Assembly (NCBI GenBank): GCA_949825025.1
Contig: OX463782.1
Span: 27,382,759-27,446,758 of the forward strand
DNA: 64,000 bases
From: Siphlonurus alternatus
Taxonomy: Eukaryota > Arthropoda > Insecta > Ephemeroptera > Siphlonuridae
Reading direction: 5' to 3'
Shown: in pieces, positions 52,463 through 64,000 of the stretch
Layout of the letters: each line of letters opens with the position of its first letter
Numbering within the stretch: position 1 is the stretch's first letter
Notes under the pieces: generated by a model
Told to the model about the DNA's origin: nothing
Seen by the model: the letters and a program-made list of their open reading frames with translations, nothing else
Database searches by the model: none
Made by a program: the position numbers and the translations under genes

Positions 52463-55400
52463 TGAACTATTATGGTATTTACTATAAAATATTTTCAATA
52501 GAAACACACAATAACGTACATGAATGGTATAAAATAATTGTTTTCTCTTCATTGCATGAAAACATAACTCATCAATAATTCAACTTTACTAAAATTGAAT
52601 ATACACGGGGGAGTATTTTGATCATTAAAAGTTTAACAATACTCATTGTTTACGAACAAGCAATGAACTCTGTTGGGTTTGGATGATTCAAAAATAATAT
52701 TAACATATCAGTTTTTGATACACATCCATACAAATCTCTGTATATGAAAAGTGCTCATAAAATGTGGGTGATGTTTAGAAATTTGAATAACAAATCAAAA
52801 TCAATACCAGTTTTATTACTGAAAGTATACTATATTGACATTTTATGGAAGTTCTGAAAAATATTTTACACACATATAAAAAAAACAAAAAAAACGCAAT
52901 GATAAAGCAAATCATAAAGCATAAAAAAAATGAATCTGGTAACAAACAATCTACCCTTTTTTCAAATATAAAAGTATCGATGATGCAATTATATCGTAAA
53001 AATCTATAGATAGAAGAATATTTTACTCTTACAAAGAATGTATAAACAATATAATCATAAGAAAAGGCATACAATGTTTTATTAATATAGATAATATTTA
53101 TACAGCAATTATAAACACAATTTCTGTATAAATTATTAATTTATGTAGTCATTATTTTTATAATGTGGAATAAATAGCAATTAACATTAACTAGATAAGT
53201 AAATATTTGCAATTAAAAGTTGATTTCATTTACTCTTGTTTTGTTTTAAATGTCTTGTGTAAATAACTCTATATACTGTATGAAATGATAGTAATTTATG
53301 TTCATGTAAATGAGAAAGTGTTTTTATAATGAAATTAATATTACCACGTGGTGATTTATAATATAAAACAAAAATAGCTTAAGGTATGATTTATTTTCAT
53401 GCATTTTTCATCATAGATCATAGTTTGCTGTCAAATATATTTTTAGTATTTATATTTTCTGACATTTTTTTTTAATAATTTTTAACACGGTGTATAATAT
53501 TAATAGCAACATTTTAATTTAATAAATTAAAGTAAAAAAAAATCACAATAGCTTGAAAGCATATATGTACTGCATGTACATTTTGTCTCTATCAAAATGT
53601 TTAATGTGCTATTATTCATTTTAGGTTATAATTATCATACAGTTAAGCTCGCCCTTAAACTGGAATTTTTTTCCCATTGACTTTTTGTGAATTGGAGCTT
53701 CAAATTAAACCCAACATTCCTAATAGCCCACAGTGTACACTTTGAAAATTAAATTCTGCTATAAAAATATCAGCTGAATCAGATAGGGCAACACTCTTAG
53801 TACCCGAAGTGTATACTTCAGTTAGTAATGTGTCCACTTTAAAGCGTTTAAATCTCCTGGAACGATCCAGTAAAAGTGTGATTTCTGAGTAGATATAAAC
53901 ACTGAACGATGGATATATTACACAAAGTGTAGTGTCACGTTCGCCAAATCGATCTTGATGTTTTAAATACCATGGACTCGAAACCTCAGCTCACCCTTTC
54001 TGTACCCAGACTGACTTAGAAGGATACTCTTGTCTTAAAGAGGATCATGGCTTTGTAATCCTTACATTAGCTAGCTTGTGTTTCCGATATAGAAATTTCT
54101 ATATGAATAAAAGACAAGGAAGTAATTAAGAATAATTTATTGATTAAATTTGTCTAGTGAAAAAAAAAAATTAAAGTATTTTTTATTTAAATTTATATAT
54201 TCAAAGCTTTGGAGTAATATTTTTTATTAAGAAGATAAGCATGATATGGAAGTTTTTAGGAAGGGGAATTTGGATAAATCCGTCTCTGCATTTATTATGA
54301 GAATATTTTGGTTCTATTTAATACCCAGATTATATAAATAAGCCTCAAGAAGGGGGGAGAAAGCAGTTACAGATACTTCATGAAAAAAACTTATTATTTT
54401 TTATTAGGTATATAAGCGTATATGAGTTAAAAAATCAGTTTTTTTCTTCCTTTTTTTATGCACAGCGTATTAATTCCTAGCATGATTTATTTTACTTGTG
54501 TAACGTGACTACATTACATTAAAAAATAATGCTAATTCATTTTAAAATATTTCAGAAGGGAAGCTATGAGCTTGATTGGTTGTTGTGTTTAAAGAAAAAG
54601 TAATATATAAATGGCCGTTACTTTTTATATGCATTAGGTCAATGTATTATGTCTTTATTAATTTGTAATACATTGTATGTGTATAATACATTTATTTATA
54701 ATTATTCTACTCTAATTATATAATTTGTGTCGGATGTTAGATTTAAAAAATGATCGAGCTACATGTTTTTTACGAAGGCTTTTGGGGTGTACCTTTCAAA
54801 ACCTTTTCAGAAAAAAGTCAGATTTAGAGCTAGAGTCCCCTAGAGTCTTTCTACATAGTGTGGCCATAGTGTGGCATTCCTGGCATGGGAGGGGGGATTA
54901 ATATTTCTTTCTTTTACACCCATAAATGACACCCTTAAAAATCTTTGCTTTTCTATACTGCACAAGGCACACATTGATTCATCGTTTTGTTGCAAGGTCT
55001 GTTTTAGATGTAAAAATACATTAATTAGAAACAATTAATATTGTCTCACAATTAAGTACCGCACGCATGGAACACTATTGAATATAAAAATTAATTGGAT
55101 TTGGTTTATGCAATGCAACTCTTAGGTCTTGAGGCTAAGCCCTTATAGTTTATTTTAATGCTTAAATATTCTTCGTAACTTACATTAGTTTTAATTTTAA
55201 GCCTAAATAAATGCAAACAATAGGTTAGAGATATATACCAATCCCAAAATTTACTTCTTAATTATAATTAATAATCATATAATTTTATCAAAACAAAAAG
55301 TTAACATAAATTAAGCGTTATATTTTATGCTAATTTAACCCAGGAATCAAAGAAAACAGAATCACGTTAAAATAAAAATAATGTACTGTAGACGTAATTT

Positions 55401-58079
55401 TTTTGTTATTTTATATCTATAAATTATATTATTTATAAAATAATTATGAATTTTATCATAATTAGATATATCAACAAACTGACTGAGATAGTATAAATTA
55501 GTTTTATTACCACAGAGTTTTTGTATATTAACTTTTTTTTTTATAATGCATGCTTCTATTATATTACGTGTTTGATATGTTATACATTTTATATATAAAA
55601 AAAGTTGGATGATGTTATCTGTCATATCATTATCATATTCTTTTGCATATAAAATAATAACAACAACTATTATTATAATAATGCAACTGTTAGTTAAATG
55701 TTTCATAATATAATATAAATGTTATAACTAATTTAATTATCTATACAATATAAGTTTATATTAATATATTATACAAAGCCACACTATGGCCTAGAAGTTA
55801 CTAATGAACATACTGAAATAATTAAATTCTCAGTTTGTTTCAGAGATTAATATTGTCTCGTTCTCATACACATACATGTTGCAATGATAATAATCACAAC
55901 CAAAGAGCATTGTTATTATTGTTGTTGTTGTTGTTTTGAGCCAGTTTGTTGTATATTTTCATACCAACAGAGGTCAGGTCAACTCATTCATCTCTGGGGT
56001 TTAACCTCACTATATTTCTCTACAACTAGAGAAACTAGGAATGTTTCCTTCTATTTCAAACCATTGAAGTTGTAGATGCAGGCTTATAATTTTTAATGCA
56101 GCCACTTTTATTATACTCTTTTGTTTAATTTCACCATTGGCGATCATTACTCTTATTTTTCGATGGTAAATCTATAAAAATATTTGGACACCTTACTAGA
56201 AGAAAAATTGAAAACCTGAAAAGTAAAAAAAATGTATAATACATTCAAGTATTGTATTATATTATTAGTTTTTGTTTTTAAGTTGCTCAATTAAATAAAT
56301 TTGGTTAAAGTCTCGTGAGTTCCCATGCTTCATCCATTTCATATTGCATTAGTTTTACAAGCAATAAAAATGGTATTATGCAAAGACGGCTTGTTAATTT
56401 TGTCACTGATTTACCACTACCAAGAATAGTTACGTTAACCCTTAAGATAATGAGCTAGGTGCTACATGTGGATTACATGACTGACAACAAATAAAATTCC
56501 TAGTAAAAACCATCGTGTGAAAGTAAAGAATACGAAAAACGGGAAAAATCCATTTACTGTAGATGTATTATATTAATTATAAACATGATTTACATTGTGT
56601 ATGTAGCTCTGTATTAAAATTTATAGTATTTTGCTTATAATTGTTTTTGAAATCAGAAATGAAAATATTAAAAAAATTCCCTATATTTTAATTTAAAATT
56701 ATTTACAGAAATCATTACCCTCACTTTAATAAAACTATAGTGGGTTTAAAATTAGCATAATAGCTTCCACATGTTATTTTGCAAATGACTGTACAGTACA
56801 TGTTTTTGCATGTCACAAGGTGTACTCTGCTGTGAATGTTTATTTGTGAGCTAAATACTCTACAAGCAAAACAATGAAGCTAAGCTATCGTCACGATATC
56901 TAATTAACAGCTTAATACCAGAAGCATTAATCTGAGAACCAACATGACTTAATACACCGTGTACATGATTTTAGGAATAAATTTACTGATAAACAAGATT
57001 TATTTATTAAAATCAACCTAGTAATATAATTATTTTCAAATTCAATAATATTGTTGTAAAGTTATATTTAATTTAAAATACTAACTTTAAGTGAGTTAAA
57101 GATTAAAAGGGAGAAATTAAAGGATAACTGAATTTAGACTGGAAGTTTTATAGTGAAAAATGATTTTCTTTAAATTAATTTATTTTAGTTCTATTTTTAT
57201 ACTGTCTACTTTATAATATATTCTATTGTACTTTTTGATTAATAAATCAGAAAAAAATATGATCCTAATGAATTCTCTCTTCAACCTTACAATTTGTTGC
57301 CATGAGCAAAAGGTTCTGTCTGAATCGCTTCTGATGTATTAAATATTCATTGAAATTTTCTATTTTCTAACCAAAATCAATCTCAAGTATTCATTGACTT
57401 CTCGTGCTTTTTTTAATGAAAATATTAAATCTGTACAAAGCGGCTGCATGACATTTTTTTTTTTTTTCAGTTTCAAATTTCCTTAAAAAAATCATAGTTA
57501 TTTCGTAAATAAATTTAAAGCTTTATCTTATTTTATAACTTAAAATCAACTGTTGCTTTTGTGAATAAAATTCAATCATAAAATTCATTAAAAATCAATA
57601 TATAGTTGTATAAACATTTTTTTCTTTGTTGAAAATTGATTATAATTTTAAATACAATTATAATTTAATATTATTATTTTTGATTTATTTAAAATTAAAT
57701 TTCACTTATATATAAAGTTATTTATAGTTTGTTTCAGTAAACATAGCATTAGTGTTACGAATTAATGAGCTGTTCATGGGGATGTGGTGACTGGGTTGGT
57801 GAGAATCGTGACGTACAAGCAACTTCTGAATAATTTAACATTAAAGGAGAGTAAAGCTAATGTAACCCAAGAGAAAGAGAGGGGGGGGGGGTCCATGGAG
57901 ACGAGGAGGCAGGGGGGGGGATGAAAGGTCAAGTGTAATTGCGGGACCAAAAGCTAGGACCGACAAACCTTGCATGATTTTCATCGCTTATTTGTGTGTG
58001 CTGGTTTAACCACGAATAGTTTCTAATAACATGTAAACATTTAAGCTTTTTTTATATTCTTAATTGAACTCTGTTATAA
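52463..58079. other. Long AT-rich stretch
   Basis: More than 5 kb with little structure. Slightly GC-richer patches occur at 53640-54070, 54770-54900 and 55960-56060. A (GTT)n run lies near 55918-55936. Minus-strand frames of 99 (52775) and 114 codons (55362) are Ile/Phe/Tyr/Asn-rich and look like AT-composition artefacts. The GC-rich block at 57750-57975 is listed separately. Confidence 0.45.
57750..57975. promoter_or_regulatory. GC-richer island with long G runs
   Basis: Contains two long G runs within 40 bases (about 57882-57891 and 57913-57921), separated by TCCATGGAGACGAGGAGG. Such runs could form a G-quadruplex or be replication-slippage tracts. No open frame was recognised. Confidence 0.25.
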
Positions 58080-58240
58080 CTGTAGACGCTGAATACGTCC
58101 TGGACCTTCCTAGCATTGCCTAGTATTTCTGAAGTACCTTCCAAACCGAGGGTAGCCGTGGCGAGTATAACAATCTATCCCAAAATATTTGTGACTGAGG
58201 GAACCATGGAAACCTCAGTCTGGATGGTCGGCAATTAATG
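58080..58240 (-). mobile_element. SINE fragment with the CTGAGG...CCTCAG core (diverged)
   Basis: On the minus strand: CCATCCAGACTGAGGTTTCC, then ATGGTTCCCTCAGTCAC, followed by a degraded body (CGCCACGGCTACCC). It shares the core with the copies at 5753, 8018, 38012 and 60478 but little else. No tail is evident. Confidence 0.5.
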
Positions 58241-58632
58241 AATAATGTCATCAATTACCTCCCGGATGCACGAGATATAACTTTATTTTTATATCGACTT
58301 AAATTTTTGTAATTTGAAATTGATATTCCCCTCCCCCATTTGTGTTGATTAAATTGTTGTTATTGTACAATCTTGTAATGGATATCGTGCATATATTTTA
58401 ATAGTAATGCGTTTTACGTAATTATGTAATTGTATAAAAAAAAATGAAAGTATTATTTACAGACTTTCTTGCCTAATAGTCTAATAAATATTTACATGGC
58501 AGGCACGTCACAGCATTTTGAAACAAGAGTTTAAAGGTTGTTAGAGGTTTAAAAAATATCTTTAAAAAGTGAAAATATTACAACTCGGGGAATTCTATTT
58601 AAATAATGTAAAGGAATCAAGAAATCACCACA

Positions 58633-58954
58633 TAATGGAGTATCAACCTCAATTTTTTTATTGCAGAAATGGATAGAGGGTGCAAAGTTATGCTACCCTG
58701 TTTCTTTTCAGTTTTTTTTAGAGCCCGGGAACTATTTTTAAAAAATTATTGAAAGTCCATTTTGTGACGTCACGAGGCGCCCCTCCTTAAGAAAAGGATA
58801 GAAATTTCTGCCGCGTGATGTCACAAAAAGGACTTTCGATATTTTTTTAAAATACTTCCAGGGATGTAAAAAATCTGAAAAAAATCAGGGTAGCGTAACT
58901 TTGCACCCTGTATCCATTTCTGCAATAAAAAAATTTTGAGGTTGATACTCCACA
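58633..58954. mobile_element. Foldback MITE, CAATGGAGTATC family (copy 4)
   Basis: TAATGGAGTATCAACCTCAA pairs with TTGAGGTTGATACTCCAC. The centre has GTGACGTCACGAGGCG opposite a mutated CGCGTGATGTCAC. It ends 14 bases before another MITE. Confidence 0.85.
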
Positions 58955-58968
58955 ACGACTATATACTG

Positions 58969-59255
58969 GAGGACGGCCGAGAACAACTTACTGAAGAACT
59001 TCGATACTCGACATTTCTCGCCAACCTTCGGGGAAGTCCGCTAAATGAGCCACGTGCTCGGGCGGTTTCTTTGAAGACGTCAAAGATTTGATAGCTTGAC
59101 AGATTTGGCAGATGGCTAATAATGCGGCATCTTTGACCGCGGTATCTTTGTAGCTGACTCTAGGCCAATCAAATGCGCTAGAAAAGTCAACGTCGTGACG
59201 TCACTGGGTTAAGGAAATGTCAGCCGGTTGGCGGCAAAAAAGTTAGGCCGTCCTC
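58969..59255. mobile_element. GC-rich MITE with GAGGACGGCC termini
   Basis: GAGGACGGCC at the left and GGCCGTCCTC at the right are perfect inverted repeats. The 287-base body is much GC-richer than its surroundings, with GAGCCACGTGCTCGGGCGG, TGACCGCGGTATC and GACGTCACTGGG. Inner similarity between arms is low, so it is a conventional MITE rather than a foldback. It directly follows the CAATGGAGTATC copy. Confidence 0.65.
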
Positions 59256-60209
<954 letters not shown>

Positions 60210-60477
60210 GTTGTTACTTGGAAACCGGCATCGTTCTGCGTGACAGCTGTTTATAACAAGAAAGACAAAACAAGTCTGGCAACGACATGATACCACGAAA
60301 TAGTAAGGTATAAGCAAGAAGCTTTTAAACATTTCTGTATTCAAATTAAAATATAAAATAAATATGAAATTTAATGACGAGAAGGGTGGTGAATAAATTT
60401 AGTAGAAAAAATTACGTCACTAGAAGTAGACCTGGTGATATTTCCCCAGGCTTTGGACATCGCTTTGGTCCATTGAG

Positions 60478-60680
60478 AAAAAGTAGAGGTGTCCGTCCTG
60501 ACTGAGGTTTTCCACGGTTCCCTCAGTCTCACCTCAGCGAATGCTGGGACGCGTAAGCATGCAGGCTGTGGCCACTATCCGTTCCCTACCTTATCCCTAC
60601 CCAGTACCCCGCCGCGAGCTGCAAGCTCTTATTGTTAGAGGTGTATCCTTGTAAAAAAAAAAAATAAAAAAATAAAACTA
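60478..60680 (+). mobile_element. SINE 3' part with A-rich tail
   Basis: GTGTCCGTCCTGACTGAGG, TTTTCCACGGTTCCCTCAGT, CAGCGAATGCTGGGACGCG and CAGGCTGTGGCCACTATCC occur in this order. AGAGGTGTATCCTTG and an A-rich tail (60653-60676) follow. It matches 38012-38203 (minus) closely. No 5S-like head is visible upstream. Confidence 0.75.
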
Positions 60681-62569
60681 GTATGGGAATTTAAATCCAT
60701 TTTTTTTTTTTTTAGCAATAACAAATATTCAAGATATAAAAGTCTTTAAATTATTACTTGTAAACGTAAATAATGTGAGGCTCTGATTTTAAGTCCCAAA
60801 AAAACGTTTAAAATAGCATTGATTAAAAATAAGTGAATATGTATTATATGAATTTTATGATACAATAATAATACTGCATGTTTTCCTCATATGAGTTATT
60901 AAAATATATATATATATATATAATTATATTAAATATGATAAAATAAAAATGGAATAAAATGTATAACATTTGAGTGTAAATGAGGGTATAGTTTGTTGTA
61001 CCTCATTTCCCATGTGCCTGCTAGCTACTGTTCTTTGTTTACTTGACTTTGTTTCGTTATAGTAGTCACTATATACGAAAAGCTGGTTTGCAAGAATGAA
61101 TTTTGCCGACGACGAACAAACACGACTCACAGATCTGCTGTTTTGTACCACACTCCGTTCTTCTACACATACATATATATGGTCCCTGTGACTTGGGGCT
61201 TGACTCTTGCAAAGTCACCACGTTGCAGCAACACATCACTCTGCAAACTTCCCTCACTTTAACAGCAGAACAACGTTGACACAATTTTAGTTTCTTCTCT
61301 CTCTTTCACAGCATCTAATTCTTTACTATTGCCTTTTCTTCTTATTCTACTATAGTATTACGTGACTTCTATGCTTCTTTATGTGTTGTAAAAAATATAG
61401 TTTTTTTTTTTCCTTTCTCTCTGTATATATATATTCATGTGCAAACTTTTTAATGTGCTTTTATCCTATTTAGAGACTTTAAAGAAGAATGCAACCTAGT
61501 GGAAATAACAGTTGCATATCTTTCTAGCTTTAATCTCTATACTTTTTAGTTTTTACTGTATGTATTATAAAATTATATTCAAGTGTTATGTTTTTTATTT
61601 AATATAAAATAATTCTAGTGTTAAGATTTATATTATATTATAAATTCACTTTTTTAAACTTTTACTACATTAGCAATGTATGAAGACATGAAGACGTATA
61701 ATATAGAGTGCAAATATTAAAACTCTTTTTTTTTTTAACAATAGAAACAATGGTGCTAATTTCTAATACAAGTTAATTTTACATTAATATGGACCAAAAA
61801 AGGATTTTTTATTTAATAACAATTAAGTTTAGCAGCAAGATATTGCACTGGGCAAGTTTTGTCTCACTCCATGAACTCTTAACTCAAGATAAAAATCTTT
61901 TTCATAAAGATGGTCGCAAAATTTTTGTCCCTAAACAGTGGAAAGTTGGAAAAAAATTCCTATATCAAAGGTTTCTCATACATATATTTTTAAAAAATGT
62001 GCCTAACAAACATGCATCACAGTTGGGCATTTTTTATTACTAGGTTAAAATATCATTCTGTATTAAGTTTTAATATTTTACATTTCTTTATACAGATCTA
62101 TATCTGATTTTTATTTATAATTTTAACATTTTAAGATTACATTTAATCATTACGAAGTGTTGTTTATTTACTGATGTATTAAAACTATTACATGGAATAT
62201 AAATATTGATGCTTCTGTATTTGTACTGTAGACACAATGACAGTCGAAGTAAATGAAAATGCTTCGATACAGCATGTAATTTGTGAAACCAACCATAAGA
62301 AAAACAAGATTTTTTTATGGAAAAAAAAAAGTTTTATTGAACACATTTTACACACAACTTTTTTCTAAAACACATTTTTTCATCCCTTCTAAAAAAAATA
62401 TTGTTTGTTTTCTTTCTCTTATTACTCTATTCTATTTTTAAACGATGTTTCGCCTAATTAATTAGAATCCCTATATATAAAGTTTTACATCAGTAAATAT
62501 AGCTAGGGGGGTAATGTCGATGTGGAGTATACATAGAGAAAAGAGAGAAAGTATGCAAGGTGATTTATT
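60681..62569. other. AT-rich spacer, GC-richer at 60985-61290
   Basis: The GC-richer part (CACCACGTTGCAGCAACAC near 61217) has opposed 71-75 codon frames without motifs. An 84-codon plus-strand frame at 61789 is Lys/Phe-rich and unrecognised. No element ends are seen. Confidence 0.4.
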
Positions 62570-62890
62570 TGGGAAGCAACCATGCTTGCCAACGCGGGTT
62601 TGAGGATATCAACACTGTAGCCTAGTTTAATCCTATACTACACTTGCTTACAGAGCTTGCTTACTTGTGTGTGTGTGCTTTGTTTTCACTGTAGAAAGGG
62701 AGAGACTACTGTGGTTCTCGACTCACAGCCACAGAGTAAATAAAGGCGTTTGTCTGTGTCGCATGAGCGCGAGCTAGCCACCACGGGCAGTATCTGACCG
62801 AGAGAAACATGCCTGTACTGGACGTGAGAACGTTTATCCAGCTTTTCCCTGCAACAGAAAACAAACAGACTGCAGTAATCCACTAGACTC
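62570..62890. promoter_or_regulatory. GC-richer island, possible cis-regulatory element or exon
   Basis: About 320 bases of balanced composition, including GCATGAGCGCGAGCTAGCC and a short (GT)n run at 62666-62677. A pyrimidine-rich stretch ends TTTTCACTGTAG at about 62695, an acceptor-like site on the plus strand. The minus-strand 69-codon frame has no recognised motif. Confidence 0.2.
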
Positions 62891-64000
62891 TTCATTACAT
62901 AAATCTTCGAAGGATGCTGATTGGGGGGGGGGGTGAAGACTGCAGTCTATACAGAATTAAAAGTTTTAATAATAGGAATATTTACATTATAACGTAATGA
63001 ATAATGCAAATTTATATCGCATTATGTTATTTATTTTAAAAAGTTGTCTTTTACTTTTTTTAAAAATCTTTATTTTATTTATAAGTTCATGCAGGGTATT
63101 TTATTGTTGATAGACCTTTCGCGGAAGATAATTAATAATATTTTTTTATTAATAGGTTTTTAAATTATAGATAATAATAACTAAAGATTATTGCTTTATT
63201 TGTTATCTATAATTAATTAATTTATAACGGTTTTACTAAATTGGAGCTTTAAATTGATAAATTTACAAACATTAAAAAAATATATATATTTATATTATAA
63301 TTAAAATAAATATTATAAACTTTAAAAAGCAACACTCGACATTGTTTCTGGGACTCCATATGGTTTATATATACGAGGAGTGCGTAGTATTAATAAATTG
63401 TATGTTATATGATGATAGCGTATTTTTAATTAACTATTGTGTACATACAGCTTTCGTTAAATAGGATGACATGACATTGTATGTTACTTTGTATATAAAG
63501 TTACGTTGATGATAAAATTGTTTTATTTAAATAAACTCGCCAGTTTCTTATCATATCTCTGTTAATGCTAAAACTTTGTGTTACTTTCACTCAACAGAAG
63601 TATATTTTATACAAAAATTTATTTAAATTAGAGTTAATTGTAGCAAGAAATTAAAGTGTATTAAGAGGCCATTAGTTAAATAGAAAGAGCTCTCATCTGT
63701 ATGCTACTTATCTATGTGTGTTTGTAAGGTCGAATGTAGTTACATTTGAAGCATCAGTAACAGACCAGCTAGAGACGAACTCAGCGTTTGATCGTTCAAA
63801 GCGGATGGAACATCACCTGGGAGAAAAATCCTTTTCAAACGTTTTTATATCTATCTTCTTTACTTTTATGGCATTTTCTGTAATACATAAAGCATATGTT
63901 TTGTGTGTGTTTATACTGTATATACGTAGTTTTTTTTTAATAGAAAAATATCTCTTTTTTATGTTATACTTAAAGCGTACAAAAAAAAATAAGGTTTTTG
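62891..64000. other. AT-rich spacer to the end of the window
   Basis: AT-rich, with an 11-base G run at about 62923-62933 and a small GC-richer patch at 63740-63830. A B-box-like GGTCGAATG near 63729 lacks a convincing partner. No gene is supportable. Confidence 0.45.

Noticed and set aside
52775..53074. 99-codon minus-strand hydrophobic frame
   Set aside because: Phe/Ile/Tyr/Cys bias follows AT-rich composition, and there is no Met-proximal signal or family motif.
55362..55706. 114-codon minus-strand frame
   Set aside because: Composition is Ile/Asn/Tyr/Lys-heavy, as expected from AT-rich DNA, and no motif or splice boundary is seen.
63660..63760. tRNA-like stretch with AGAGCTCTCATCTG and GGTCGAATG
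   Set aside because: Arm pairing fails on inspection, so no tRNA gene or SINE can be supported.

Overview
The window looks like nuclear, almost entirely non-coding DNA from an animal, most likely an arthropod. It is strongly AT-rich, has no operon-like gene packing and no long open frames outside simple repeats. It carries very long (CT)n/(GA)n and (TA)n microsatellites, 5S-rRNA-headed SINEs, piggyBac-, Tc1/mariner- and foldback-type DNA transposons and two 5'-truncated non-LTR retrotransposons. I cannot name the species. A hemipteran insect or a crustacean would both fit, but that is inference. No complete protein-coding gene could be supported.

Layout. 0.5-2.7 kb: a TTAA-flanked piggyBac-type element whose middle is a 1.6 kb near-perfect palindrome. 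3-8 kb: an open-frame patch, a GC-rich island, a candidate small exon (4998-5166, acceptor and donor both visible), a 5S-headed SINE, a CT array, an interrupted hydrophobic open frame (7071-7493, minus) and a second 5S-headed SINE. 9.5-10.1 kb: 3' end of a non-LTR retrotransposon (minus) with a recognisable C-terminal reverse-transcriptase-protein tail. 10.9-15.8 kb: GC-richer islands between AT-rich spacers, plus three foldback elements. 16-22.5 kb: AT-rich, nearly featureless. 22.5-31.3 kb: mariner-like MITEs, a (TA)n hairpin, a foldback MITE, a deleted Tc1/mariner copy and two adjacent GGGCGCG foldbacks. 32-45 kb: long TA and CT/GA arrays, more foldbacks, a SINE 3' fragment and a 38-bp-stem hairpin. 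45.7-49.8 kb: a 4.1 kb element with about 0.6 kb inverted termini. It encloses a frameshifted gene with a TSO1/tesmin-like cysteine-rich (CXC) tail and is itself interrupted by a retrotransposon. 49.9-64 kb: foldbacks, two GC-rich MITEs, SINE fragments, a 162 bp CT array and AT-rich spacer.

Interpretation. The window reads as a large intron or an intergenic regulatory landscape colonised by small non-autonomous transposons. At least six foldback families or singletons recur or sit nested (GGGCGCG family, six copies; CAATGGAGTATC family, four copies). About a dozen GC-richer islands of 100-450 bp stand out from the AT-rich background and could be cis-regulatory elements or exons. The sequence alone cannot decide which. 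The most interesting items are the long-terminal-inverted-repeat element with the CXC-tailed protein remnant, the palindrome inside the TTAA element, and the conserved core shared by SINEs that have different 5' heads.
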